From positions 1 through 16,143 of the forward strand of contig JAAYQB010000020.1 in the NCBI GenBank assembly GCA_012519525.1: a stretch of DNA of 16,143 nt. The letters run 5' to 3'. Each line of letters begins with the position of its first letter. The first letter of the stretch is position 1. Source of the DNA: Bacteroidales bacterium. Lineage in GTDB: Bacteria > Bacteroidota > Bacteroidia > Bacteroidales > WCHB1-69. Positions 1 to 7,184 of the stretch are shown here, piece by piece. The notes under the pieces were generated by a model. It had not been told where the DNA came from. It made no database searches and saw nothing but the letters and a program-made list of their open reading frames with translations. The position numbers and the translations under genes were made by a program.

Positions 1-26
1 ACTTAAAATTAGATGAGACTTGCAAA

Positions 27-55
27 AATTTCAAATTAATAGTTTATTTGAAATT
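27..55. repeat. AT-rich inverted repeat (hairpin) in the left leader
   Basis: Arms AATTTCAAAT (27-36) and ATTTGAAATT (46-55) are perfect 10-base reverse complements around a short spacer that could pair two further bases. No T-tract follows on the plus strand. On the minus strand the stem runs into TTTTTGC, but no minus-strand gene lies between here and 232 that would need a terminator. It could be part of the end of a gene left of the window, an operator, or AT-rich chance. Function unknown. Confidence 0.35.
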
Positions 56-134
56 GATAAAAATCACTATTCTTCCCAAATTGGAAAATCATTAATTATT
101 CTTGTATTTTTTCTTTTTTTTATACTAAAATATC

Positions 135-163
135 TATTTATGTCGTTTATTATGACATAAATA
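135..163. repeat. Inverted repeat upstream of the antiporter gene
   Basis: Arms TATTTATGTC (135-144) and GACATAAATA (154-163) are perfect 10-base reverse complements. With a G-U and a U-A pair inside, the stem would reach 12 pairs around a five-base loop. It sits 70 bases before the antiporter start, in a stretch with no recognisable gene, so it could be an operator, a 5' leader hairpin or an upstream terminator. No long T-run follows on the plus strand, which argues against a simple terminator. Confidence 0.4.
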
Positions 164-232
164 TAAAACATTTCTTTATTTTGATTTGTTTTTTGAATGA
201 TTATCAGAATTTTACTTTAAAGAAATACGGTA

Positions 233-1720
233 TTGTTAGAAATAAAAATTGAATTAACGCTTCTTATTTTATCAGTTCTTTTTTTTCTTAGCATTTTGGC
301 AGGAAAGATAAGTTCGCGTTTTGGAATACCGGCATTATTATTATTTCTCGGTGTTGGAATGTTATTTGGGAGTGCCGGTTTTGGAATTTCTTTCGATAAT
401 ATTTCAGTAGCACAGACAATCGGAACACTTGCACTTTGTATTATTCTTTTTTCAGGAGGATTAGACACTAAACTATCAGAAGTTCAACCTATTATCAAAC
501 AAGGGCTAATTCTGGCAACTATTGGAGTTTTTCTTACTGCTATTTTTACCGGTGTTATTGTTTGGTTTATTTTTAAGTCAATAGGAGTTAGCTTATTAAC
601 ATCTTTATTATTGGCATCTGTTATGTCTTCGACCGATTCGGCTTCCGTATTTTCGATTCTTCGTTCTAGAGGATTGTATTTAAAAAACAATCTTCGTCCC
701 ATGTTAGAGTTCGAAAGTGGAAGCAACGATCCTATGGCTTATATGTTAGTTATAACGTTTATTGAAATAATTAAACAAAATACAACACCTAATTATTGGG
801 TAGTAGGCAGGGCATTGATAGTGCAATTAATCATAGGTGTTGTGGTTGGATTTGTCATTGGAAAATTAAGTATTTATTTGATTAATAAAATAAAAATAGG
901 TAATGATTCTCTTTATCCCATATTGGTTTTTACGATTTCTATTTTTATTTTTTCATTAAGCTATTATTTGAAAGGGAATAGTTATCTTGCTGTTTATGTT
1001 GGAGGTTTAACTATCGGTAATGGAAAATTTATTCACAAACGATCTTCACTTCATTTTTTTGATGGATTAGCGTGGCTGAGTCAATTAATTATGTTTTTAA
1101 CTTTAGGCTTATTAGTCAATCCGCAAGAATTAATTCCACTTATTATCCCCGGATTAATTATAAGTGCTGTTATGATTTTCATTGCCAGACCACTCACTGT
1201 TTTTCTGTCTTTATTGCCATTTCGTAAAATGGGTTTCAAAGATAAAATTTATGTTTCATGGGTTGGATTAAAAGGTGCTGTTCCTATTATTTTTGCCGTT
1301 TTTGTTCTTAACGAAAATGTGCCGGAAGCTCGAACCATTTTTAATATCGTATTTTTATGTACGCTGGTTTCTTTGTTAGTACAAGGTACATCATTGGCAA
1401 TAATAGCCAAATGGTTAGGACTTACTGAAACACCTAAGGGAATAAAGAAACTTAAAAATTTCGATATTGATTTTTCAGATGAAATTAAGTCTATTATTAC
1501 GGAAATAGAAGTTAATAAAAATACACTTAGCAATGGGAATAGAGTTATGGATTTAGATATTCCCGATCAGACCCTTATAGCAATGATAAAACGTAATAAA
1601 AACTACTTTATCCCCAAAGGGAATACTGTTTTAAAAGAAAAAGATAAATTGTTAATAATTACAGATAATCAAGATTCTTTATTTGATACTTTAACAAGAT
1701 TAGAAATAAAAGATTTTTAA
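233..1720 (+). CDS. nhaP2: Potassium/proton antiporter, CPA1 family with C-terminal TrkA-C domain
   Basis: An inner-membrane cation/proton exchanger, probably K+/H+, serving pH and cation homeostasis. The first ~395 residues are a series of hydrophobic helices of the Na+/H+ exchanger fold. They include TDSA (134-137), the CPA1 signature ESGSNDPMA (161-169) with the N165-D166 pair expected to bind ion and proton, and GLKGAVPI (345-352). Residues ~420-490 form a soluble tail resembling the TrkA-C ligand-binding domain, as in NhaP2/CvrA antiporters. The 495-residue length is somewhat shorter than the E. coli-type protein. The start is TTG: an in-frame stop lies at 218-220 and no ATG occurs before residue 43, inside the first membrane helices. 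Ion preference cannot be read from sequence, so Na+/H+ exchange is the alternative. It is followed on the same strand by an aminopeptidase gene with its own promoter-like element. Confidence 0.85.
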   Translation: MLEIKIELTLLILSVLFFLSILAGKISSRFGIPALLLFLGVGMLFGSAGFGISFDNISVAQTIGTLALCIILFSGGLDTKLSEVQPIIKQGLILATIGVFLTAIFTGVIVWFIFKSIGVSLLTSLLLASVMSSTDSASVFSILRSRGLYLKNNLRPMLEFESGSNDPMAYMLVITFIEIIKQNTTPNYWVVGRALIVQLIIGVVVGFVIGKLSIYLINKIKIGNDSLYPILVFTISIFIFSLSYYLKGNSYLAVYVGGLTIGNGKFIHKRSSLHFFDGLAWLSQLIMFLTLGLLVNPQELIPLIIPGLIISAVMIFIARPLTVFLSLLPFRKMGFKDKIYVSWVGLKGAVPIIFAVFVLNENVPEARTIFNIVFLCTLVSLLVQGTSLAIIAKWLGLTETPKGIKKLKNFDIDFSDEIKSIITEIEVNKNTLSNGNRVMDLDIPDQTLIAMIKRNKNYFIPKGNTVLKEKDKLLIITDNQDSLFDTLTRLEIKDF

Positions 1721-1742
1721 CTTTTTATACTTCTTTTTTAAT

Positions 1743-1750
1743 TATTTTTG
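1743..1750 (+). promoter_or_regulatory. Putative -7 element for the aminopeptidase gene
   Basis: TATTTTTG matches the Bacteroidota -7 consensus TAnnTTTG exactly and lies 27 bases before the ATG at 1778, predicting a short leader of about 20 bases. No clear TTTG is present at the expected -33 distance; the region there is T-rich. In DNA this AT-rich such matches can occur by chance. Confidence 0.4.
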
Positions 1751-1777
1751 TATTAATTTTTTTAAAATTCTAAAAAT

Positions 1778-3166
1778 ATGTTTGATAAAAGTACTTATAT
1801 ACACAGACGCAAAGCTTTACAATCGAAAATAAAAGATGGTGTATTGCTTTTTTTGGGCAATAACGAAGCCTCAATGAATTATCCGGCTAATACTTATCGC
1901 TATCGTCAAGATAGTCAGTTTGTTTATTTTTTCGGAATACAGTTAGCTCGTTTAGCTGCTATTATTGACATTGATGCTCAAAAAGAAATTATTTTCGGCG
2001 ACGATTATACCATTGATGACATTATTTGGATGGGCAACCAACCAACCATAAAGGCTTTAGCCGAAAAATGTGGTGTTAGCGAAACACGTCCTTTGGCTAC
2101 TTTGGTCGATTATTTACAAAAAATAAAAGCAGCAGGAAGAACCATCCATTTCCTTCCGCCCTATCGCGATGATAATAAAATATTTTTACATAACACTCTA
2201 GGTATTCCTTTCAATCAATTAAAATCCTCAGCCTCTGTCGAATTCATTAAAGGAGTTGTTGCTTTACAAGAAATAAAAGAGGAAAAAGAAATTGTTGAAA
2301 TCGAAAAGGCTTGTAATGTTGGCGTTAACATGCATTTAGCAGCTATGCGTCATTGCAAAGTAGGAATGCTTGAACGAGAGCTTGCTGGTTTAGTGGAAGG
2401 AATTGCCTTATCGGGAGGCAATGGAGTTTCGTTTCCTGTTATTCTTTCTCAAAATGGCGAAACACTTCACAATCATAACCATGAACAAATTTTAGAAAAA
2501 GGAAGAATGTTATTGGTAGATGCAGGAGCAGAGCTAAAATCATGTTATTCATCCGATTATACTCGTACATATCCCGTTTCCGGAAAATTTTCACAGCAAC
2601 AGCGTGAGATTTATGAAATTGTACTTCAAGCCAATATGGAAGCTATTGCCATGGCAAAACCCGGCATTCGTTATTTTGATGTACATTTACATGCTTCTAC
2701 TGTCATTGCTAAAGGATTAACTAATTTAGGATTAATGAAAGGCGATCCCGTAGCTGCTGCTAAAGAAGGAGCACATGCCCTGTTTATGCCTCACGGATTA
2801 GGACATATGCTCGGAATAGACGTACACGATATGGAAGGATTGGGAGAAAATTATGTTGGTTATGACGAAGAAACTCAAAGAAGTAAAATCTTTGGACATG
2901 GAAGTTTACGTTGCGGTAAAAAATTGAAAAAAGGATTTGTATTAACCGTAGAACCCGGCATTTATTTTATTCCACAACTAATTGATATTTGGGAAAAAGA
3001 AAAGAAATTTATCCAATATATCAATTATGAAAAAGTGAGAAAATACGTTGGATTTGGAGGTATACGCATTGAAGATGATATTCTTATCACTGATAATGCT
3101 TGTCGTGTACTTGGCAATCCTCTTCCCAAACAAGTGGAAGAAATAGAAAAAATAATGGCGGAATAA
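1778..3166 (+). CDS. pepP: Xaa-Pro aminopeptidase (aminopeptidase P, family M24B)
   Basis: A cytoplasmic metallopeptidase that removes an N-terminal residue preceding proline (EC 3.4.11.9-like). Residues 1-~160 form the N-terminal creatinase/AMP-N domain and residues ~170-460 the pita-bread catalytic domain. All five metal ligands are visible: D248 (VDAG), D260 (SDYTRTYP), H343 (HGLGHMLGIDVHD), E392 (VEPGIY) and E432 (GIRIEDD). H339 and H350 are the accessory histidines. The length of 462 residues is normal for the long aminopeptidase P form. The ATG follows an A/T-rich leader with a TAnnTTTG element. No signal peptide is seen, so it is likely intracellular and completes digestion of imported or turned-over proline peptides. 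Prolidase, which takes dipeptides, is the main alternative because the families share these residues. Confidence 0.93.
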   Translation: MFDKSTYIHRRKALQSKIKDGVLLFLGNNEASMNYPANTYRYRQDSQFVYFFGIQLARLAAIIDIDAQKEIIFGDDYTIDDIIWMGNQPTIKALAEKCGVSETRPLATLVDYLQKIKAAGRTIHFLPPYRDDNKIFLHNTLGIPFNQLKSSASVEFIKGVVALQEIKEEKEIVEIEKACNVGVNMHLAAMRHCKVGMLERELAGLVEGIALSGGNGVSFPVILSQNGETLHNHNHEQILEKGRMLLVDAGAELKSCYSSDYTRTYPVSGKFSQQQREIYEIVLQANMEAIAMAKPGIRYFDVHLHASTVIAKGLTNLGLMKGDPVAAAKEGAHALFMPHGLGHMLGIDVHDMEGLGENYVGYDEETQRSKIFGHGSLRCGKKLKKGFVLTVEPGIYFIPQLIDIWEKEKKFIQYINYEKVRKYVGFGGIRIEDDILITDNACRVLGNPLPKQVEEIEKIMAE

Positions 3167-3219
3167 AAATGCTATTATTCATTTTTTTATACGATACAAA
3201 CGGAAATCGCTAATATTTT

Positions 3220-4122
3220 ATGGAGCGATATAGGAGCTACGTTTTACCGTTTGCTATATTGTTGGGTATATTTTTTCACTCTTATATTGTATTTATCTCG
3301 CAATTAGTTGTTGTTCTTATTTTTATTATGCTTTTTTTCACTTTTAGCAATATAGAAGTTCGAAAAATGCGGCTTAGTAAAATGGATATGTATCTTCTTT
3401 TATTTCAATTAATAGGGGCTGTTGTTTTTTTCTATGCTATTCGGATTTTTAACGAAACCATAGCGCAAGGAATATTGGTAACTATCTTAACTCCAACTGC
3501 AACTTCGGCGGTAGTTGTCGGAGTTTTATTAGGAGCAAATGTTCATCGTATGGGAATATATACTTTCCTTTGCAATATTGTCATCGCTATTGTTGCTCCA
3601 TTATATTTTTCTTTTATGAGCAATAATATCAATTTTTCTTTTTGGCAATCTTTTGGTTTTATATCAGCAAAAGTAGCTCCTTTATTATTGTTGCCTTTTG
3701 TTTTAGCCGTTATTATCAGGTTTCTATCTCCTCGATTAAATGCTAAAATTGTAAAAAATCAATCTATTTCTTTTTATCTTTGGGCTCTCGCTTTAACTAT
3801 TGTAATTGCTCAAGTGATTGATTCTTTTTTTAATGAAAATAATTTTGATTGGCGTTTTATGTTATGGGCTGTTGTTGCTTCTTTATTGTTATGTACGTTG
3901 CAATTTGCTTTAGGAAAATACGTAGGGAAACGTCATGGGGATAAGATAGCCGGCGGTCAATTATTAGGGCAAAAAAACACGGTATTAGCTATTTGGATGG
4001 CACAAACTTTTTTTTATCCGACAAGTTCTATTATTCCGGCTTTTTATGTTATTTTTCAGAATTTATACAATAGCTTCCAATTGTGGCAAAAAGAAATTAA
4101 CCGCCGTAAACAGCTTGAATAA
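3220..4122 (+). CDS. Bile acid:sodium symporter-fold (BASS/SBF) transporter, substrate unknown
   Basis: A polytopic inner-membrane protein of 300 residues with about nine hydrophobic segments. TPTATSA (91-97) lies in the middle of the first half, and a conserved-looking stretch GQKNT (250-254) precedes a hydrophobic C-terminal segment. This pattern and the length fit the bile acid:sodium symporter/arsenite-permease-like fold, whose members carry organic anions such as bile acids, pyruvate or pantoate. Nothing in the sequence fixes the substrate. It starts 53 bases after the aminopeptidase stop without a promoter motif of its own, so the two may be cotranscribed. Its last 26 bases overlap the 3' end of thiS on the opposite strand. 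That is convergent overlap, so it does not by itself link the transporter to thiamin. The family call rests on overall pattern, not on a decisive catalytic motif. Confidence 0.7.
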   Translation: MERYRSYVLPFAILLGIFFHSYIVFISQLVVVLIFIMLFFTFSNIEVRKMRLSKMDMYLLLFQLIGAVVFFYAIRIFNETIAQGILVTILTPTATSAVVVGVLLGANVHRMGIYTFLCNIVIAIVAPLYFSFMSNNINFSFWQSFGFISAKVAPLLLLPFVLAVIIRFLSPRLNAKIVKNQSISFYLWALALTIVIAQVIDSFFNENNFDWRFMLWAVVASLLLCTLQFALGKYVGKRHGDKIAGGQLLGQKNTVLAIWMAQTFFYPTSSIIPAFYVIFQNLYNSFQLWQKEINRRKQLE

Positions 4123-4303
4123 TTGACACTTTATCATTATTTTCTAAGAAAGTGCTTTGCCATAAAGTTTTTGATACAATGGTATTATTAATAGCTACTG
4201 CTATAAACTTATCGTCTTTTCGATTTAAAATTGTTAATAAATCCAAAACTGTTGTATTGGCATTGACTTCTATTGTATCATCATTTACAAAAATTTGTAT
4301 CAT
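4097..4303 (-). CDS. thiS: Sulfur carrier protein ThiS
   Basis: A small ubiquitin-like sulfur carrier for thiamin thiazole synthesis. It is normally adenylated by ThiF, converted to a C-terminal thiocarboxylate and used by ThiG. The 68 residues begin with the MIQIFVNDD strand, include a hydrophobic core (VLDLLTIL at about 19-26), and end in VYGG, the diglycine tail required for thiocarboxylation. Length is typical. The start codon follows the thiD stop by a single base (TAA-A-ATG), so translation is coupled and it is the last gene of a three-gene operon. No thiG, thiH, thiF or thiC is present in the window, so this thiS sits apart from its usual partners. MoaD also ends in GG, but is longer, and the thiD neighbour favours ThiS. 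Confidence 0.9.
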   Translation of the reverse strand: MIQIFVNDDTIEVNANTTVLDLLTILNRKDDKFIAVAINNTIVSKTLWQSTFLENNDKVSIIQAVYGG

Positions 4304-4304
4304 T

Positions 4305-5135
4305 TTATTTTTTAGTTATAATTTTTAACTGTTGAGGATTAAAACCATGATTCAAGGGTCCGTGTCCATGTCCAATCGTAATATCTTTTCCATGTAAAAT
4401 AGCTTGATATACATATTGTTTTGCTAAATTTACCGCTTCAATAACAGTATTTCCTAATGCAAGGTAAGTAGCTATGGCAGAAGAAAGCGTACAGCCGGTT
4501 CCATGTAAATTTTTGGATGCTATCCATTTGGCTTCAAATGTATAAATTTGATTTTCTGTTTTCAATTTTAATACATCAATGATATCATCTTGTTCTAAAT
4601 GACCTCCTTTTATTAATACGGATTGGTTTCCATACATCAAAAGTTTGTTGGCAGCTTCTTTCATTTGTTTTACATTTTTTATTGGACGTTGCAATAGTAT
4701 GGATGCTTCTTTCAAATTGGGAGTAATGATGGTTGCTAAAGGGAATAACTTGGTTTTCATACTTTCTATAGTAGCATCTTCAATAAGTGAATCTCCGCTT
4801 GTAGCTACCATTACAGGATCGATTACTACATAATTAGGCTTATATTTCTGCAAAGCTTCGACTAATATTTCTACTATTTCGACAGAATGCAACATTCCTA
4901 TTTTAACTGCGGCTATTTCAAAATCTTCCATTACAGCACTTAATTGTTGCCGAAAGACATCTCCTGAAACAGACTGTATTGCTCTAACTCCTAATGTGTT
5001 TTGTGCAGTAATAGCAGTTATAATTGTAGCAGCATAAGCTCCTAAAGCTGAAATCGTTTTCAAATCAGCTTGAATTCCAGCACCTCCGCCACTATCGGAA
5101 CCTGCTATACTTACGACAACGGGATATGTTTTCAT
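4305..5135 (-). CDS. thiD: Hydroxymethylpyrimidine/phosphomethylpyrimidine kinase ThiD
   Basis: A cytoplasmic ribokinase-fold enzyme that phosphorylates HMP and HMP-P to HMP-PP (EC 2.7.1.49/2.7.4.7), the pyrimidine half of thiamin. Visible signatures are the N-terminal AGSDSGGGAGIQADLK (11-26), the central DPVM (106-109), the glycine-rich anion hole HGTGC (211-215) with C215 in the catalytic region, and a C-terminal GHGHGPLNH (255-263) typical of ThiD. At 276 residues it is full length with no fused ThiE. It overlaps the upstream DAHP synthase gene by four bases (ATGA) and is followed one base later by thiS, so all three are almost certainly one transcript. No TPP riboswitch is recognisable upstream of the operon. 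Confidence 0.95.
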   Translation of the reverse strand: MKTYPVVVSIAGSDSGGGAGIQADLKTISALGAYAATIITAITAQNTLGVRAIQSVSGDVFRQQLSAVMEDFEIAAVKIGMLHSVEIVEILVEALQKYKPNYVVIDPVMVATSGDSLIEDATIESMKTKLFPLATIITPNLKEASILLQRPIKNVKQMKEAANKLLMYGNQSVLIKGGHLEQDDIIDVLKLKTENQIYTFEAKWIASKNLHGTGCTLSSAIATYLALGNTVIEAVNLAKQYVYQAILHGKDITIGHGHGPLNHGFNPQQLKIITKK

Positions 5136-6202
5136 ATTTTTTCCTTTGTTATATTTTCTTGTATTCTAATACTTTCCTCGTGTAGTAATTCCATAATTTT
5201 TTTCATAAAAGAAATGTCTATATGCTTATTTTCACATTCTTTATAAATATTTTCCATCACTTGTTTCCATCTATCTATTTGTGAAAGTGAAATGTTTTTT
5301 TCTTTTTTATAATTTGCTATTTGTTTTACTGCTTCGAACCTTTTTGAAAGAATCAAACATATTTCTTTGTCTAACTCATCAATAATTTCCCTATACTGTT
5401 GAAGCAAGGTGTCTTGTGTATTTGTTGCAGTAGAAATGTTCAGACTATGTATTAGTTGAGCAAATTCATTCGGTGTTAGTTGTTGATTTTTATCGCTTAA
5501 AGAGTTTTCAGGCGTTTGATGTACTTCTATCATCAATCCATCGGTGCCTAAAAAAAGAGCTTTTTGAGCAATTTCGTAAATATACTTTTTATCTCCTGCA
5601 ATATGACTTGGATCACAAAAGATAGGAATTTCGGGATGCAATCGTTTTAATTCAATAGGAATTTTCCATAAAGGATTGTTACGATAAACACCGGTTTCGG
5701 AAGTCAAAAAACCTCTGTGTATGGCTGCCATTTTAGTGATTCCGAGTTTAGCAAAACGTTCAAAAGCTCCTATCCACAAATTAATATCCGGAGCTATCGG
5801 GTTTTTAATCATTATACTAATATCTGTTCCGGCAACTGCATCAGCAATGCCTTGTACTAAGAAAGGATTAACGGTTGTGCGTGCTCCTATCCAAAAATGA
5901 GTAATGTTATAACGCAATGCTATTTCAAGATGCTGAGGTGAAACAATTTCAATGCACGATTGAATTTGATATTTTTTTTGTATTTCTTGTAGCCAAACAA
6001 GTGCATTTTCGCCAACTCCTTCAAAACTTTTTGGAGAAGAACGAGGCTTCCATATTCCACAACGAAACAAATCAATATTTCCTTGCTGGTGTAAGGCTGC
6101 TGCTGTCGCAAAAACTTGTTCTTCCGACTCGGCACCACAAGGACCTGCTATCAGTAAGCGTTGATTTTTCTTTTTTTGTATGATAGGATGAACAACAAAC
6201 AT
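5132..6202 (-). CDS. Bifunctional DAHP synthase / chorismate mutase
   Basis: This enzyme commits carbon to aromatic amino acids. The N-terminal domain condenses phosphoenolpyruvate with erythrose 4-phosphate (EC 2.5.1.54), and the C-terminal domain turns chorismate into prephenate (EC 5.4.99.5). Residues ~1-255 are a type I-beta, KdsA-like barrel with GPC (20-22), KPRSSP (52-57), GART (106-109), HRGF (162-165) and DPSH (197-200). The expected metal ligands C22, H200, E226 and D237 are all present. Residues ~262-350 are a helical AroQ-type mutase with R271, R288 and K299 matching the active-site basic residues. G23 replaces the serine usual after GPC. Such fusions in Bacteroidales are known to be regulated through the mutase domain by prephenate; whether this one is so is inferred. 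It is the first gene of an operon with thiD and thiS, preceded by a TAnnTTTG element. Confidence 0.93.
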   Translation of the reverse strand: MFVVHPIIQKKKNQRLLIAGPCGAESEEQVFATAAALHQQGNIDLFRCGIWKPRSSPKSFEGVGENALVWLQEIQKKYQIQSCIEIVSPQHLEIALRYNITHFWIGARTTVNPFLVQGIADAVAGTDISIMIKNPIAPDINLWIGAFERFAKLGITKMAAIHRGFLTSETGVYRNNPLWKIPIELKRLHPEIPIFCDPSHIAGDKKYIYEIAQKALFLGTDGLMIEVHQTPENSLSDKNQQLTPNEFAQLIHSLNISTATNTQDTLLQQYREIIDELDKEICLILSKRFEAVKQIANYKKEKNISLSQIDRWKQVMENIYKECENKHIDISFMKKIMELLHEESIRIQENITKEKI

Positions 6203-6264
6203 TCTGAGTATTATATAATTATATGTATTTTTTGTGAATAAAAAAAGTACTAAATACTTAGATG

Positions 6265-6272
6265 CAAATTTA
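6265..6272 (-). promoter_or_regulatory. Putative -7 element for the aromatic/thiamin operon
   Basis: On the minus strand the sequence reads TAAATTTG, an exact TAnnTTTG match, about 63 bases before the DAHP synthase start. The implied leader of roughly 55 bases contains a small AT-rich inverted repeat (AAGTA and TACTT, 6246-6260). No TTTG is evident at -33, and no TPP-riboswitch core is present. Confidence 0.35.
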
Positions 6273-6351
6273 CATAAAATTTCTCTATTCTAATTAAGAG
6301 AAAGACTAAGAAAATCTTTTGTTTTTATTTATGATTTATTTGTTTTTTTTC

Positions 6352-6359
6352 TATTTTTG
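6352..6359 (+). promoter_or_regulatory. Putative -7 element for zupT
   Basis: TATTTTTG matches the Bacteroidota TAnnTTTG element exactly, 16 bases before the zupT ATG, implying a very short leader. TTTG copies occur upstream (6318-6321 and 6339-6342), but neither has the usual 17-23 base spacing. The region diverges from the aromatic/thiamin operon promoter. I recognised no zinc-regulator operator. Confidence 0.4.
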
Positions 6360-6374
6360 TAAAAAACTCTCATT

Positions 6375-7178
6375 ATGGAACAAAATGTATTGTTTGCATT
6401 TTTATTAACTCTATTGGCTGGTTTGGCTACGGGAATTGGTGGCTTGATAGCACTATTTGCAAAACGCACGAACAAAAGTTTTTTATCTTTTTCGTTAGGA
6501 CTTTCGGCGGGCGTAATGATTTATGTCTCTTTTGTTGAATTATTAAGACAAGCAGAAGATTTGCTTACTATAGAAATAGGGAAACAAGCGGGACTTATAC
6601 TTACAGCTACCTGTTTTTTCTTAGGTATGCTATTTATTGCTATTATCGATAAATTAGTGCCTTCTCATGAAAATCCACATGAAATGCGTTCAATAGAAAG
6701 CATGCACACACAACCTCCTAAAGATCAAAAATTAATGAAAATGGGAATTATTACAGCGATTGCTATTACGATTCATAATTTTCCGGAAGGCATTGCTATT
6801 TTTATAAGTGCAATGGAAAATCCTTCTTTAGGTATTGTCATTGCTGTGGCTATTGCTATTCATAATATACCTGAAGGTATTGCAGTGTCAGTCCCTGTTT
6901 TTCATGCTACCGGCAATAAGAAAAAAGCGTTTTATTTGGCATTCTTATCGGGATTAGCCGAACCTATTGGGGCAGGAATTGCCTATTTATTTTTAGCTCC
7001 CTTCATTTCACCGTTTATTTTAGGATGTGTATTTGCCTTTGTTGCAGGGATTATGATTTTTATTTCTTTTGATGAACTGCTTCCTGCCGCTCATGAATAT
7101 GGCAAACATCATATTTCCATTTATGGTCTTATTATAGGAATGATGGTAATGGCAATTAGTTTAATCTTGTTGATTTAA
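6375..7178 (+). CDS. zupT: Zinc transporter ZupT (ZIP family)
   Basis: An inner-membrane divalent metal importer with broad specificity (Zn2+, also Fe2+ and others in E. coli). The 267 residues give about eight hydrophobic segments, with a polar, histidine-containing loop around residues 97-120. The two ZIP metal-site motifs are intact, HNFPEG (134-139) and HNIPEG (163-168), in neighbouring helices. SGLAEP (192-197) and the DELLP motif (233-237) also match ZupT. Length and motif order fit the bacterial ZupT subgroup closely. It stands alone on its strand, divergent from the DAHP synthase operon, and ends six bases from the era stop on the opposite strand. Confidence 0.95.
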   Translation: MEQNVLFAFLLTLLAGLATGIGGLIALFAKRTNKSFLSFSLGLSAGVMIYVSFVELLRQAEDLLTIEIGKQAGLILTATCFFLGMLFIAIIDKLVPSHENPHEMRSIESMHTQPPKDQKLMKMGIITAIAITIHNFPEGIAIFISAMENPSLGIVIAVAIAIHNIPEGIAVSVPVFHATGNKKKAFYLAFLSGLAEPIGAGIAYLFLAPFISPFILGCVFAFVAGIMIFISFDELLPAAHEYGKHHISIYGLIIGMMVMAISLILLI

Positions 7179-7184
7179 AATAAT

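Noticed and set aside
217..1533. Minus-strand open frames opposite the antiporter (217-468, 484-726, 1249-1533)
   Set aside because: They lie wholly or mostly within a convincing membrane-protein gene, show no recognisable domain, and are expected by chance from its composition.
3220..4122. The BASS-fold gene as a dedicated thiamin-precursor transporter
   Set aside because: It is on the opposite strand and only convergent with thiS, so the neighbourhood gives no operon evidence for a thiamin role.
5917..6183. Open frames overlapping the DAHP synthase gene on both strands
   Set aside because: They coincide with the conserved N-terminal barrel of a complete enzyme, and their translations resemble no family.
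6246..6260. AAGTA-CTAAA-TACTT as a leader attenuator for the aromatic/thiamin operon
   Set aside because: Five A/T-heavy base pairs are too few and nothing resembling a terminator or leader peptide follows.
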